The notes: a model not told the origin generated them from the sequence alone. Numbered from the stretch's first letter, positions 22,926-32,652 are shown. The stretch is DNA of 64,000 nt from Bacillus_BD sp963787345 (GCA_963787345.1 CAWBCW010000026.1:62001-126000), one strand, 5' to 3'. Made by a program: numbers and translations.

Positions 22926-24272
22926 TTAGGTTTTTAATTCTTCTTGAATATCTTTTAATTCTCGTTGCAATTGAGTATCTGTCTGCAACAATTTGGAAAT
23001 CTTCTCATGAGCATGAATAACGGTTGTATGATCTCGTCCACCAAATTCCTCGCCAATTTTCGGCAGTGATAAATCGGTTAATTCCCTTGATAAATACATC
23101 GCAATCTGCCTAGGAAAGGCAATCGATTTCGTTCTTTTCTTCGCTTTAAAGTCATCCATTTTAATATGGTAATGCTCTCCAACTACCTGTTGAATATCAA
23201 GGATGGTAATGATCTTTGGTTTTGAGCTTGGAATGATACTTTTAAGAGCTTCAGCCGCTAAATCTGCATTAATATCTTTATTAACGAGTGAGGAATAAGC
23301 AACGACTCTAATGAGAGCACCTTCTAACTCTCGGATATTAGAATCAATTTGGTTCGCGATATATAACATCACTTCGTTTGGAATATCCAGTCCATCTGCT
23401 TTTGCCTTTTTGCGTAAAATTGCAATTCTTGTCTCTAAATCAGGTGGTGTAATATCGGTAATCAATCCCCATTCAAAACGGGAACGCAAACGTTCCTCTA
23501 GCGTAGGAATTTCCTTCGGCGGCCGGTCGCTTGAGATGACAATTTGTTTACTCTCCTCATGCAAAGTATTAAAAGTATGGAAAAATTCTTCCTGGGTTGA
23601 TTCTTTTCCGGCCAAAAATTGAATATCATCTATTAGAAGAATATCGACACTCCGATACTTGTTACGGAATTCCTCAGCCGTATTATCACGAATCGAGTTA
23701 ATAAATTCATTTGTAAATTTCTCTGAAGAAAGATAGACCACTTTAGCGGATGGGTTATGCGCTAGAACGTAGTGCCCAATGGCATGCATTAAATGGGTTT
23801 TTCCAAGACCAACGCCCCCATAAATAAATAGCGGATTATAAGCCTTAGCCGGCGCTTCTGCTACAGCGAGTGAGGCTGCATGGGCAAAGCGATTCCCTGA
23901 TCCGATGACAAAGGTATCAAAGGTATTCTTTTTGTTTAACATATTACCGTGGAATTCCGCATTGTTAGTTTCCCTTTGCCGCCTCTTTGGCGATGCTGGC
24001 ATTTCTTCTTTATTATCAGATTCACTTTGAGGAATAATAAATTTCACGCCAAACTCCTCACCGGTAATTTCGTATAATGCGCCAGAGATTAAAGGCGAAT
24101 AACGTTCTTCTAACCAATCTCTAGCAAATTCATTTGGAGCTGTTACAACTAAAGAATTTCCTTGAAGGGAATGGGCTTTAGTAGACTTTAGCCATGTATC
24201 AAAGCTAGGTTTACTTACCTTCTTCTCAACATTTGCTAATATGCTATTCCAAAGATCTGAAATGTTTTCCAA
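22926..24272 (-). CDS. dnaA: Chromosomal replication initiator DnaA
   Basis: AAA+ initiator that binds DnaA boxes and opens oriC. The 448-residue protein has domain I (ISDLWNSILANVEKKVSKPSF), a short charged linker (about residues 85-110) and the AAA+ core with Walker A GGVGLGKTHL and Walker B ILLIDDIQFL. The C-terminal DNA-binding domain carries GGRDHTTVIHAHEKI. The start is TTG, eight bases after GGAGGGATATAG. It is flanked by box clusters on both sides, so it probably represses itself. Confidence 0.98.
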   Translation of the reverse strand: MENISDLWNSILANVEKKVSKPSFDTWLKSTKAHSLQGNSLVVTAPNEFARDWLEERYSPLISGALYEITGEEFGVKFIIPQSESDNKEEMPASPKRRQRETNNAEFHGNMLNKKNTFDTFVIGSGNRFAHAASLAVAEAPAKAYNPLFIYGGVGLGKTHLMHAIGHYVLAHNPSAKVVYLSSEKFTNEFINSIRDNTAEEFRNKYRSVDILLIDDIQFLAGKESTQEEFFHTFNTLHEESKQIVISSDRPPKEIPTLEERLRSRFEWGLITDITPPDLETRIAILRKKAKADGLDIPNEVMLYIANQIDSNIRELEGALIRVVAYSSLVNKDINADLAAEALKSIIPSSKPKIITILDIQQVVGEHYHIKMDDFKAKKRTKSIAFPRQIAMYLSRELTDLSLPKIGEEFGGRDHTTVIHAHEKISKLLQTDTQLQRELKDIQEELKT

Positions 24273-24359
24273 CTATATCCCTCCTTTTGTCGGTGTTCGC
24301 ATAAAAAAACAATAGGTTATACATGAAAGTACAACCTAATCTACGTAATTACACGAAAC

Positions 24360-24690
24360 AATTTATGTGGATAATTATATAATAAGGATGAAAAGCAGAT
24401 TTAGACAATATCCACCAATTGTGGACAATTGTTATTAACTCACGTGGATAACTTATCCACAGGTTATTAACAATTTGTGGATAAGGTTACTTTGTGGATA
24501 ACTTGTTAAGGTGAAAACATAGATATAATACCAGATAATATCAGAGACCGCAATGGTTTTAAACGCCTTATCCACAGCCCTAACATCCTGTGGTTTAAAA
24601 ATGTCCACAGGTAGTGGGTTTGTGCAAAACCTGTCAGTATATGTTGTGGATAATAAAGTTTCGTGTCAAAAACTATCCACAAGTTATTAA
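24360..24690. other. oriC, DnaA-box cluster upstream of dnaA
   Basis: At least six perfect DnaA boxes in both orientations: 24366-24374, 24453-24461, 24476-24484, 24493-24501, 24568-24576 and 24645-24653. Near matches occur at 24443-24451 and 24673-24681. The divergent dnaA and rpmH promoters flank it. This is the incA/incB-like half of a bipartite Bacillus origin and the point where gene orientation flips. Confidence 0.92.
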
Positions 24691-24766
24691 AGGTAGCATG
24701 TCCAAGTGAAATCATGGATAATTCTTATGGATAGAAGTGCCAATTTAATTTTTGTACCAACTATAG

Positions 24767-24796
24767 TTGACAAATTTTATTGAAACTCTATATAAT
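24767..24796 (+). promoter_or_regulatory. Putative rpmH promoter
   Basis: TTGACA (24767-24772), 18-bp spacer, TATAAT (24791-24796), about 45 bp before rpmH. Confidence 0.8.
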
Positions 24797-24843
24797 GTTA
24801 ATACTGTGTCTCTAGAAGCAAATTCCTCGAGGAGGTGTCATAT

Positions 24844-24978
24844 ATGAAAAGAACGTATCAACCTAAAAAACGTAAACATAGTAAAGTACATGGATTCCGT
24901 GCACGTATGAGTTCTTCAAACGGCCGTAATATTCTTGCTCGTCGTCGTCGTAAAGGAAGAAAAGTACTATCAGCTTAA
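24844..24978 (+). CDS. rpmH: Ribosomal protein L34
   Basis: A 44-residue, highly basic protein beginning MKRTYQPKKRKHSKVHGF and ending RRRRKGRKVLSA, the standard L34 sequence. GGAGGTG precedes the ATG. It is the first rightward gene from oriC, upstream of rnpA as in nearly all Firmicutes. Confidence 0.98.
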   Translation: MKRTYQPKKRKHSKVHGFRARMSSSNGRNILARRRRKGRKVLSA

Positions 24979-25006
24979 GCCACTGAATATTCAGTGGCTT
25001 TTTTTC
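24979..25006 (+). terminator. Terminator after rpmH
   Basis: Perfect 20-bp palindrome GCCACTGAATATTCAGTGGC then seven T. It sits between rpmH and rnpA, so it may set a higher L34 to RnpA ratio. Confidence 0.93.
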
Positions 25007-25136
25007 TCATTATATGGGAATACTTCTTATGTTGGTGTGGATCAAAGGTTAAAATAGCAAGGATGAATTTTTTGGCACTTTGGTGTCTAAAAAGTGTCAA
25101 TTCCCAGGTGAAGATAAATATGAAGGTGTAATCAGG

Positions 25137-25526
25137 ATGAGAAAAGAGTATCGGGTAAAGAAAAATGAAGATTTCCAAGAGGCCTTTAAAAAGGGAAAGT
25201 CAGTTGCCAATCGACAATTTGTTCTCTATATATTAAAAAGGCCAGAACAAGTCCATTTTCGGATAGGCCTCTCTGTTAGTAAGAAAATCGGAAATGCTGT
25301 AACGAGAAATAGAATCAAACGATATGTTCGACAGGCATTTCATGAATTCGATGGCCAATTACATAATGGGTTGGATTATATTATTATTGCTCGAAAACCA
25401 ACAGCTGAAATGGATTTTTTCGAGGTAAAACAAAGTTTGAGTCATGTATTACGGCTCGCTCGTGTTTTGAAAAAGCCAAGGGACGGTCAATCGAAAACTG
25501 TAGAAGTTAAAAAGAACAATAAATAA
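25137..25526 (+). CDS. rnpA: Ribonuclease P protein component
   Basis: Basic protein cofactor of RNase P, which matures tRNA 5' ends. It has about 129 residues, starting MRKEYRVKKNEDFQEAF, with the RNR motif region (SKKIGNAVTRNRIKRYVRQ) at about residues 50-70. The ATG at 25137 is preceded by GGTGTAATCAGG; the frame extends upstream to 25080, but those residues are not family-like. It has a longer basic C-terminal tail than B. subtilis RnpA. Confidence 0.95.
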   Translation: MRKEYRVKKNEDFQEAFKKGKSVANRQFVLYILKRPEQVHFRIGLSVSKKIGNAVTRNRIKRYVRQAFHEFDGQLHNGLDYIIIARKPTAEMDFFEVKQSLSHVLRLARVLKKPRDGQSKTVEVKKNNK

Positions 25527-25653
25527 AGTAATTTGTCTTTTTTCTTGTGCCATTTTCATAATTTTAAAAGCGTTTCCTAGCAAAAGATGGTAGAATAAAA
25601 TAACTAGAGTCAAAAGTGATATTTTAACCCATGTTTTAAGGAGGAAAATACGT

Positions 25654-26433
25654 TTGAAGAAGCGATTAACGTTAATCATCGGTCTTATTCTTATTGTAGC
25701 TTTCTTGGCAGGCTGCACAGAAGTAAATGACCCGATTACTTCTGATAGTGAAGGATTTTGGAATATGTATATTGTATATCCTCTTTCACTCTTAATAATA
25801 AAAGTAGCTGAATTTGCTGGTGGAAGTTTTGGTTTGTCGATTATTATTGTAACGATTCTAATTAGACTCGTGCTTTTACCATTGATGATTAAGCAAACAA
25901 AAAGTTCAAAAGCGATGATGGCTATCCAGCCTGAATTAAAAGAGATTCAGGCAAAGTACAGTTCAAAAGATCAGAAAACACAGCAAAAGCTGCAGCAAGA
26001 AACGATGGAACTATTTCAAAAGCATGGTGTTAATCCAATGGCAGGTTGTTTGCCGATATTTGTACAGATGCCATTCTTAATTGGAATCTATCATGCAATT
26101 ATGAGAACACCAGAATTGCAACAACATGCAAACTTTTTATGGTTTGACTTGGCAGCGTCTGATCCTTATTATCTACTGCCAATTATCGCTGGGGTTACGA
26201 CTTTTATCCAACAAAAGATCACAATGGTTGGAATGGAAAATAATCCGCAAATGGCGATGATGCTTTGGTTAATGCCGATTATGATTATTGTCTTTGCGAT
26301 TAATTTTCCAGCTGCACTTGCTCTTTATTGGGTGGTAGGGAACCTATTTATGATTGTACAAACCGCTTTAATTAAAGGACCAGATATAAGAAAAGCAAAA
26401 CAGGCTGCTGATGCGGGAGGGGCGAAAAAGTAA
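25654..26433 (+). CDS. spoIIIJ: Membrane protein insertase YidC/OxaA (SpoIIIJ)
   Basis: Inserts membrane proteins with or without Sec. In Bacillus the SpoIIIJ paralogue is also needed for forespore sigma-G activation. The 259-residue lipoprotein has a signal with lipobox LAGC (about residues 19-22), then five membrane segments with the 60KD_IMP/Oxa1 core and a polar hairpin (SSKDQKTQQKLQQETMELFQKHGVNPMAGC). The start codon is TTG after AAGGAGGAAAATACGT. The stop abuts the jag start, as usual. Confidence 0.95.
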   Translation: MKKRLTLIIGLILIVAFLAGCTEVNDPITSDSEGFWNMYIVYPLSLLIIKVAEFAGGSFGLSIIIVTILIRLVLLPLMIKQTKSSKAMMAIQPELKEIQAKYSSKDQKTQQKLQQETMELFQKHGVNPMAGCLPIFVQMPFLIGIYHAIMRTPELQQHANFLWFDLAASDPYYLLPIIAGVTTFIQQKITMVGMENNPQMAMMLWLMPIMIIVFAINFPAALALYWVVGNLFMIVQTALIKGPDIRKAKQAADAGGAKK

Positions 26434-27051
26434 GTGAAACAGATTACTGCTACAGGACAAACCGTCAAAGAAGCAGTGGAATCGGCTTTAGCTCAGTTAC
26501 AAATAACAGAGGATCGTGCAGAAATTTCAATTGTTGACGAAGGCAAAAGGGGAATTTTTGGGATATTTGGATCTCGGTCTGCCGTTGTAAAAGTTACAGT
26601 CAAACAGGATCCTATTGAAGAGGCAAAGAAATTCTTACAAGATGTTAGTGAGAAAATGGGAGCGCCGATCACGATTGATGTTAAGAAAAATGGAAAACAA
26701 GTTAAATTTCAATTATCAGGTGAGAAAATTGCCTTGTTAATTGGAAAAAGAGGACAAACTTTGAATTCATTACAGTATTTAACTCAACTTGTGATCAATC
26801 GTTTTTCTGAACATTATTTGAATGTATTGCTCGATGCCGAGGGTTATAGAGAGAGACGGAGTGAGACGTTAATCAGCTTATCCAAGCGGCTGGCACAAAG
26901 GGCAGTTCAAACGGGGAAAGAAGTGGCTTTGGAACCGATGCCTTCCTATGAGCGGAAAATCATTCATACTGCTTTAATGGAAAATAAAAAAATTAAAACA
27001 TATTCTAGCGGTGAAGATCCGCATCGACATATTGTCATCGCACCTAAATAA
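26434..27051 (+). CDS. jag: RNA-binding protein Jag (KhpB)
   Basis: A 205-residue protein with an N-terminal Jag domain (ATGQTVKEAVESALAQL; about 1-50), a KH domain with the GKRG loop (LIGKRGQTLNSLQYLTQL; about 105-125) and a C-terminal R3H domain (ERRSETLISLSKRLAQRA through PMPSYERKIIH). KhpB binds RNA with KhpA and influences cell elongation and sporulation. The start is GTG, directly after the spoIIIJ stop, with GGGAGGGG as ribosome site; translation is probably coupled. Confidence 0.94.
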   Translation: MKQITATGQTVKEAVESALAQLQITEDRAEISIVDEGKRGIFGIFGSRSAVVKVTVKQDPIEEAKKFLQDVSEKMGAPITIDVKKNGKQVKFQLSGEKIALLIGKRGQTLNSLQYLTQLVINRFSEHYLNVLLDAEGYRERRSETLISLSKRLAQRAVQTGKEVALEPMPSYERKIIHTALMENKKIKTYSSGEDPHRHIVIAPK

Positions 27052-27052
27052 A

Positions 27053-27087
27053 AAAACTCCTGATGGAACCTATCGGGAGTTTTTTTA
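27053..27087 (+). terminator. Terminator of the rnpA-spoIIIJ-jag block
   Basis: Stem AAAACTCCTGAT / ATCGGGAGTTTT with a T-run, directly after jag. Confidence 0.9.
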
Positions 27088-27149
27088 TGCGTAAAACTGG
27101 ACGAATCTGGTTGTGCTAGGGTTTAAACAGGTATGGACAAGGGGAGTAT

Positions 27150-27194
27150 TGTGGATAATTGATAAGTGGTTTATTGTTATTCACATGTGGATAA
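27150..27194. promoter_or_regulatory. DnaA-box cluster between jag and mnmE
   Basis: Three boxes within 45 bp: TGTGGATAA at 27150-27158, TTATTCACA at 27177-27185 and an abutting TGTGGATAA at 27186-27194. As I recall, B. subtilis has a DnaA-box cluster in the same jag-thdF(mnmE) gap, so the position appears conserved. Confidence 0.8.
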
Positions 27195-27311
27195 GTTAAA
27201 ATGGAATAATGACAAGATTGAGTGATGTGGATCATTTAATTTAAATACTAGACTAGATTAAGTAGTTGATATAGCTTAAGATTAATGGTCTTTTTAGGTA
27301 GGTGTAGAAAG

Positions 27312-28697
27312 TTGAAATTTGATACAGTAGCAGCGATTTCAACTCCGATGGGTGAAGGAGCAATCGCGATTGTACGATTAAGTGGTGATGAAGCTTTTCC
27401 AATTGCTGAAAAGCTTTTTAAAAGTATAAATGGTAAAAGGATCACAGGTGAGCCTTCTCATACGATTCATTATGGTCATATTCTTGATCCAGAAACACAA
27501 GAAGTGGCTGAGGAAGTGATGCTATCAATCATGAGAGGGCCTAGAACGTTTACGAAAGAAGATGTTGTCGAGATTAACTGCCATGGTGGTTTAGTGTCTG
27601 TTAATCGGGTGTTACAGTTATGTTTAAAAAATGGAGCAAGACTTGCAGAGCCTGGTGAATTTACAAAACGAGCGTTCTTAAACGGGAGAATTGATTTATC
27701 ACAGGCCGAGGCTGTGATGGATCTGATTCGGGCAAAAACCGACCGAGCAATGAATGTGGCTTTAGGGCAGATGGAAGGCCGCTTATCCAAGTTGATCCAA
27801 AAGCTAAGACAAGAAATACTTGAGACATTAGCGCAAATTGAAGTTAATATTGATTATCCAGAGTATGATGATGTCGAAGAAATGTCGCACCGGATGCTAA
27901 GAGAAAAGTCAGCGTATGTTAAAAAAGAAGTCCAACGATTATTACAGACCTCTCAACAAGGGAAAATATTACGCGAAGGTCTATCAACGGTTATCGTTGG
28001 CCGTCCAAATGTTGGGAAGTCTTCGCTATTAAATAGTTTGGTTCAGGAAAATAAAGCAATTGTAACAGATATCCCAGGGACAACTCGTGATGTCATTGAA
28101 GAATATGTGAATGTTCGCGGAGTTCCACTTCGCCTACTGGATACGGCTGGTATTCGTGAAACGGAAGATATTGTCGAGAGAATCGGGGTCGAACGATCAA
28201 GACAGGTTCTCAAGGAAGCGGATTTGATCCTATTAGTTCTCAATTATTCAGATGATTTAACATCTGAAGATGAGAAGCTTTTTGAAGCTGTTAAAGGCAT
28301 GGATGTGATTGTCATTGTTAATAAAACGGACTTGCCGAAGAAAGTTAATATGGACCAGGTTCGGCAGCTTGCAGGCGATTATAAAGTAATTACGACTGCT
28401 ATCATCGAGGAAAAGGGCATTGGCGAGCTTGAACAAGCGATTGCTGATCTTTTCTTTACTGGTTCGCTAGAAGCAAATGATATGACGTATGTCTCGAACA
28501 GCCGCCATATCGCATTGTTAAATGAAGCAGACAAATCGATTAGTGATGTCTTAGAGGGGATTGAATTTGGAACGCCAATTGATATCTTGCAAATTGATTT
28601 AACAAGAACATGGGAATTACTCGGAGAAATTATCGGAGATACCGTTCAAGAGAGCTTAATTAATCAGTTGTTCTCACAATTTTGTTTAGGAAAATAA
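27312..28697 (+). CDS. mnmE: tRNA modification GTPase MnmE
   Basis: Works with MnmG to make cmnm5U at the wobble position of certain tRNAs. The 461-residue protein has an N-terminal THF-binding domain (DTVAAISTPMGEGAIAIVRLSG), a helical domain and an inserted G domain with GRPNVGKSS, DTAG and NKTD. The C-terminal FCLGK provides the catalytic Cys. I place the start at TTG 27312 (MKFDTVAAIS) with AGGTG upstream; the frame extends 27 bases further without family similarity. Confidence 0.95.
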   Translation: MKFDTVAAISTPMGEGAIAIVRLSGDEAFPIAEKLFKSINGKRITGEPSHTIHYGHILDPETQEVAEEVMLSIMRGPRTFTKEDVVEINCHGGLVSVNRVLQLCLKNGARLAEPGEFTKRAFLNGRIDLSQAEAVMDLIRAKTDRAMNVALGQMEGRLSKLIQKLRQEILETLAQIEVNIDYPEYDDVEEMSHRMLREKSAYVKKEVQRLLQTSQQGKILREGLSTVIVGRPNVGKSSLLNSLVQENKAIVTDIPGTTRDVIEEYVNVRGVPLRLLDTAGIRETEDIVERIGVERSRQVLKEADLILLVLNYSDDLTSEDEKLFEAVKGMDVIVIVNKTDLPKKVNMDQVRQLAGDYKVITTAIIEEKGIGELEQAIADLFFTGSLEANDMTYVSNSRHIALLNEADKSISDVLEGIEFGTPIDILQIDLTRTWELLGEIIGDTVQESLINQLFSQFCLGK

Positions 28698-28813
28698 TGT
28701 TTCGAAACCATTTCGAAACTTATTCGCGATGATTTCAGAGGCCGCTTCAGAAGGCGTCTGTAAGGTTTTGAAAGGTAATAAAACTCGATTTATTTTATTA
28801 AGGAGGTTGTTCG

Positions 28814-30706
28814 ATGCAATTTGAGGCAGGGAATTTTGATGTGATCGTTGTTGGAGCGGGGCATGCAGGCTGTGAGGCAGGGCTTGCTGCTGCACGTCTT
28901 GGTGCCAAAACATTAATGGTCACAATCAATTTAGATATGGTTGCCTTTATGCCATGTAATCCATCTGTTGGAGGACCGGCAAAGGGGATCGTCGTTAGAG
29001 AGATTGATGCATTAGGTGGAGAAATGGCTAAAAATGTCGATAAAACCTATATTCAAATGAGAATGTTGAATACAGGGAAAGGGCCTGCTGTTCGGGCCTT
29101 ACGGGCACAGGCGGATAAATCGCTTTATTCAATTGAAATGAAAAGGACGCTTGAAAATGAGAAAAACCTAACATTGGTCCAAGGAATGGTTGACCGGTTA
29201 GTGGTTGAGGATGGAACTTGTCAAGGCATCATTACGCAAACAGGTGCGGTTTATCGTGCAAAAACGATCATTATTACAACTGGAACCTATTTACGCGGTG
29301 AAATCATCCTTGGCGAATTACAGTACTCGAGTGGTCCGAATAACCAACAACCGTCGATCAAGCTTTCTGAACATTTACAGGAGCTCGGATTCAATTTGGT
29401 TCGGTTTAAAACAGGAACACCTCCACGGGTAAATAGTAACACGATTGATTATAGTAAAACGGAAATTCAGCCAGGTGACGATGTTCCACAAGCATTCTCC
29501 TATGAAACCGTTAAATATATTACAGATCAGTTGCCATGCTGGCTTACGTATACGAATGAAAATACACACACAATTATTGAGGAAAATCTTCATCGGGCTC
29601 CGATGTTTTCTGGAATGGTGAAAGGGACAGGGGCTAGGTATTGTCCTTCAATTGAAGATAAAGTTGTTCGTTTTAGTGACAAACCAAGACATCAAATTTT
29701 CCTAGAACCTGAAGGGAGAAATACCGAAGAAGTCTATGTTCAAGGTTTATCAACGAGTATGCCTGAAGATGTTCAACATCAATTGATAAGAACAGTACCA
29801 GGCTTGGAAAATGCACAAATGATGCGGCCAGGTTATGCGATTGAATACGATGCAGTTGATCCATCGCAACTATGGCCAACATTAGAGACGAAGTTGATTA
29901 AAAATCTTTATACAGCTGGGCAAATTAATGGAACATCTGGTTATGAAGAAGCTGGAGCTCAAGGGTTACTGGCTGGTATTAATGCAGGTCTAAATGCCTT
30001 AGGTCGAGAAGGTGAGTTAATTTTAAGCCGATCCGAAGCGTATATTGGGGTTCTAATTGACGACCTTGTTACAAAGGGAACGAATGAGCCTTATCGCTTG
30101 CTCACATCAAGAGCGGAATATCGTTTGCTGTTGCGTCATGACAATTGTGATTTGCGCCTTACAGAATATGGGTATAAAATTGGTCTTATTTCCGAAGAAC
30201 GCTACGAAAGGTTTAAACGGAAAAAGGCTGATATTGAGACAGAAATGAAACGGTTGAAGAATCTGATTCTGAAACCAAATGACCAGGTTCAAAATTTGAT
30301 CAAAAGTGCAGGCGGCAGTGCTCTTAAGGACGGAATTAGAGCGTCTGATTTATTAAAACGACCTGAAATGACTTACGAACATATCGAATTACTCGCGAAA
30401 AGTGAAAAAGAATTAGATCCAGAAATTAAAGAACAAATAGAAATTCAAATTAAATACGAAGGTTATATTGAAAAGTCCTTACAGCAAGTAGAGCGTCTTA
30501 AAAAAATGGAAGATAAGAAGATCCCTGAAAACATCGATTATGATGCAATATCAGGATTGGCTACAGAGGCTAGACAAAAGCTGAAAAAGATTCATCCGTT
30601 ATCCTTGGCACAAGCTTCAAGAATATCGGGAGTAAATCCCGCGGATATTTCTATTTTACTCGTTTATTTAGAGCAAGGGAGAATTGCTAAAGTATCCAAT
30701 GAGTAA
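28814..30706 (+). CDS. mnmG: tRNA uridine-5-carboxymethylaminomethyl modification enzyme MnmG (GidA)
   Basis: FAD-binding partner of MnmE. The 630-residue protein has the dinucleotide fold VIVVGAGHAGCEAGLAAARLG at residues 10-30, the GidA signature GPxxCPSIEDK-like (RYCPSIEDKV) and GQINGTSGYEEAGAQGLLAGINA, and the helical C-terminus that binds MnmE. AAGGAGGTTG precedes the ATG. It lies 116 bp after mnmE. Confidence 0.97.
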   Translation: MQFEAGNFDVIVVGAGHAGCEAGLAAARLGAKTLMVTINLDMVAFMPCNPSVGGPAKGIVVREIDALGGEMAKNVDKTYIQMRMLNTGKGPAVRALRAQADKSLYSIEMKRTLENEKNLTLVQGMVDRLVVEDGTCQGIITQTGAVYRAKTIIITTGTYLRGEIILGELQYSSGPNNQQPSIKLSEHLQELGFNLVRFKTGTPPRVNSNTIDYSKTEIQPGDDVPQAFSYETVKYITDQLPCWLTYTNENTHTIIEENLHRAPMFSGMVKGTGARYCPSIEDKVVRFSDKPRHQIFLEPEGRNTEEVYVQGLSTSMPEDVQHQLIRTVPGLENAQMMRPGYAIEYDAVDPSQLWPTLETKLIKNLYTAGQINGTSGYEEAGAQGLLAGINAGLNALGREGELILSRSEAYIGVLIDDLVTKGTNEPYRLLTSRAEYRLLLRHDNCDLRLTEYGYKIGLISEERYERFKRKKADIETEMKRLKNLILKPNDQVQNLIKSAGGSALKDGIRASDLLKRPEMTYEHIELLAKSEKELDPEIKEQIEIQIKYEGYIEKSLQQVERLKKMEDKKIPENIDYDAISGLATEARQKLKKIHPLSLAQASRISGVNPADISILLVYLEQGRIAKVSNE

Positions 30707-30770
30707 GATTATCTAATTTTTTACTATTGAAAGCAGTCTAGCCTCAGGCTCACTGTCGGAAAGGATTGTC

Positions 30771-31487
30771 ATGAATACGGAACAGTTTACAAATCTATTG
30801 GCGGAGAAGGGAATATCTCTTACTCCGCTACAATTACAACAATTTGAAACATATTATGAAATCTTAGTCGATTGGAATGAACGAATGAACTTAACGGCGA
30901 TCACGGAGAAAGAGGATGTCTATTTAAAACATTTCTATGATTCGATTACTGCTGGGTTCTATTTTAACTTTGATCAACCATTGAAACTTTGTGATGTTGG
31001 AGCAGGTGCGGGATTTCCCAGCATTCCACTCAAAATTGCTTTTCCTAAAATACAGGTTACGATTGTGGACTCTCTCAATAAAAGAATTCACTTCCTTGAA
31101 CATTTAGCGTCCCAATTAAAGCTAGAAAATGTTCAATTTCTTCACGATCGTGCAGAAACCTTTGGTCGCAGACTAGAACATCGAGAGTCCTATGATGTCG
31201 TGACAGCTAGGGCTGTCGCGAGAATGTCTGTTTTAAGTGAACTTTGTCTCCCCCTTGTCAAACAAGGCGGAGTGTTTATCGCAATGAAAGGTGCTGGCGG
31301 AGAAGAAGAACTTCAAGCTGGTAAAAAGGCGATTTCCTTATTAGGAGGAGAGTTAAAAGATTCGTATTCGTTTATTTTGCCAATGGAAGAGAGCGAACGG
31401 AACATTTACCATATAAAGAAGCAAAAGCCTACATCAAAGAAATACCCGAGAAAGCCTGGAACACCTAATCGAAATCCTATTGAGTAA
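30771..31487 (+). CDS. rsmG: 16S rRNA (guanine527-N7)-methyltransferase RsmG (GidB)
   Basis: Methylates G527 of 16S rRNA with S-adenosylmethionine. The 238-residue Rossmann methyltransferase has motif I LCDVGAGAGFPSIPLKI (about residues 68-84), the conserved WNERMNLTAI near residue 36 and SYDVVTARAVA. The Lys/Pro-rich C-terminus is typical. AAGGATTGTC precedes the ATG. It follows mnmG and precedes noc, as in B. subtilis. Confidence 0.96.
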   Translation: MNTEQFTNLLAEKGISLTPLQLQQFETYYEILVDWNERMNLTAITEKEDVYLKHFYDSITAGFYFNFDQPLKLCDVGAGAGFPSIPLKIAFPKIQVTIVDSLNKRIHFLEHLASQLKLENVQFLHDRAETFGRRLEHRESYDVVTARAVARMSVLSELCLPLVKQGGVFIAMKGAGGEEELQAGKKAISLLGGELKDSYSFILPMEESERNIYHIKKQKPTSKKYPRKPGTPNRNPIE

Positions 31488-31491
31488 AAGG

Positions 31492-31541
31492 GAAAGCGCA
31501 AGTGCCTTGACTTCTAGTAGTCAGGCGCTGGCGCTTAAGCG
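31492..31541. repeat. Short intergenic repeat, copy A (hairpin)
   Basis: Starts five bases after rsmG. GCGCAAGTGCCTTGAC (31496-31511) can pair with GTCAGGCGCTGGCGC (31520-31534) around TTCTAGTA. It shares GCGCAAGTGCCTTG and GGCGCTGG-type ends with repeats at 42.9 and 44.7 kb. There is no T-tract, so it is not an ordinary terminator. Confidence 0.6.
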
Positions 31542-31680
31542 CTATCATAAATAACCTCCAAATAATCTCTTTTTCAATTAAAATAGTTAGATGATAAAAT
31601 AATTAGGATTGTGATAGAAGGGTTTATCACTTCTTTCGAGAATAAATAAATAGGCAGTTTCATAAAGGTGGTGCAGGGTG

Positions 31681-32562
31681 ATGAGAAATTCTTTTTCACG
31701 TTTTTTTGGATTCGGTGAAAAGGAAGAACAAGAAATGTTAGATAAACCAGTTCAATCTGCCGAACTAGAGGAAATGGTAGAAAAAGATGAAATCAAAAAA
31801 ATTCCGATAGAGCAAATTGTCCCCAATCGATTCCAGCCAAGAACAGTTTTTGATGATGAAAAAATTGAAGAGTTAGCTCGTACAATTCATACACATGGAA
31901 TTATTCAGCCAATTGTTGTCCGGGAAATAAGTCCAAATGCATTTGAAATTATTGCAGGCGAACGTAGATGGCGCGCGATGAAGAAATTAAGCTGGGGTGT
32001 AGTACCTGCCATTATTAAGAACTTTAATGACACGGAAACAGCGTCAGTTGCATTAATTGAAAACCTGCAAAGGGAAGAGCTCTCACCGATTGAAGAGGCG
32101 GTTGCTTACGGGAAACTCCTTGAATTACATCAACTCACACAGGAAGCACTTGCTCAGCGTTTAGGAAAAGGTCAATCGACGGTTGCAAACAAGCTCCGCT
32201 TATTGAAGCTTCCTCAAGAAGTGCAAGATGCACTTTTAAATAAAACCATAACAGAAAGACACGCACGTGCACTTATTCCATTAAAAGATCCTGAAAAACA
32301 AATCAAGCTGCTGCATGAAATGATTGAGAAAAGCCTTAATGTAAAACAAACTGAGGATCTGGTAGCTAAATTACTTGTGCAAAAAAGTGAAAAGCCAAAA
32401 TCAAAAAGGAAAGCATTTAGTAAAGATATGAGAATTGCTGTTAATACGATTCGTCAATCCCTATCAATGGTTTCCGACAGCGGCATTCATTTGGACTCAG
32501 AAGAAGAAGAATATGATGATTATTATCAATTTACGATTAAAATACCTAAGAAGAAACCTTAA
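31681..32562 (+). CDS. noc: Nucleoid occlusion protein Noc
   Basis: A ParB-family DNA- and membrane-binding protein that blocks division over the chromosome. The 293-residue protein has an N-terminal amphipathic helix (MRNSFSRFFGFGEKEEQE) that anchors it to membrane, a ParB/CTP-binding domain with GERRWRAMKKL (about residues 100-110), an HTH (LGKGQSTVANKLRLL) and a C-terminal dimerisation domain. I use the ATG at 31681, with AGGTGG upstream; a GTG directly before it is less likely. Confidence 0.93.
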   Translation: MRNSFSRFFGFGEKEEQEMLDKPVQSAELEEMVEKDEIKKIPIEQIVPNRFQPRTVFDDEKIEELARTIHTHGIIQPIVVREISPNAFEIIAGERRWRAMKKLSWGVVPAIIKNFNDTETASVALIENLQREELSPIEEAVAYGKLLELHQLTQEALAQRLGKGQSTVANKLRLLKLPQEVQDALLNKTITERHARALIPLKDPEKQIKLLHEMIEKSLNVKQTEDLVAKLLVQKSEKPKSKRKAFSKDMRIAVNTIRQSLSMVSDSGIHLDSEEEEYDDYYQFTIKIPKKKP

Positions 32563-32613
32563 CCGAATCCTAATATCCTTAGTTCATGTTTATATATACA
32601 TGTTTCCCCGTAT

Positions 32614-32652
32614 AAGAAACTAAACGGCAGGGCCTTAGTTTCTTTCTTTTTT
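32614..32652 (+). terminator. Terminator after noc
   Basis: Stem AAGAAACTAA / TTAGTTTCTT (32614-32623 with 32635-32644), then a T-rich tail. Confidence 0.8.
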
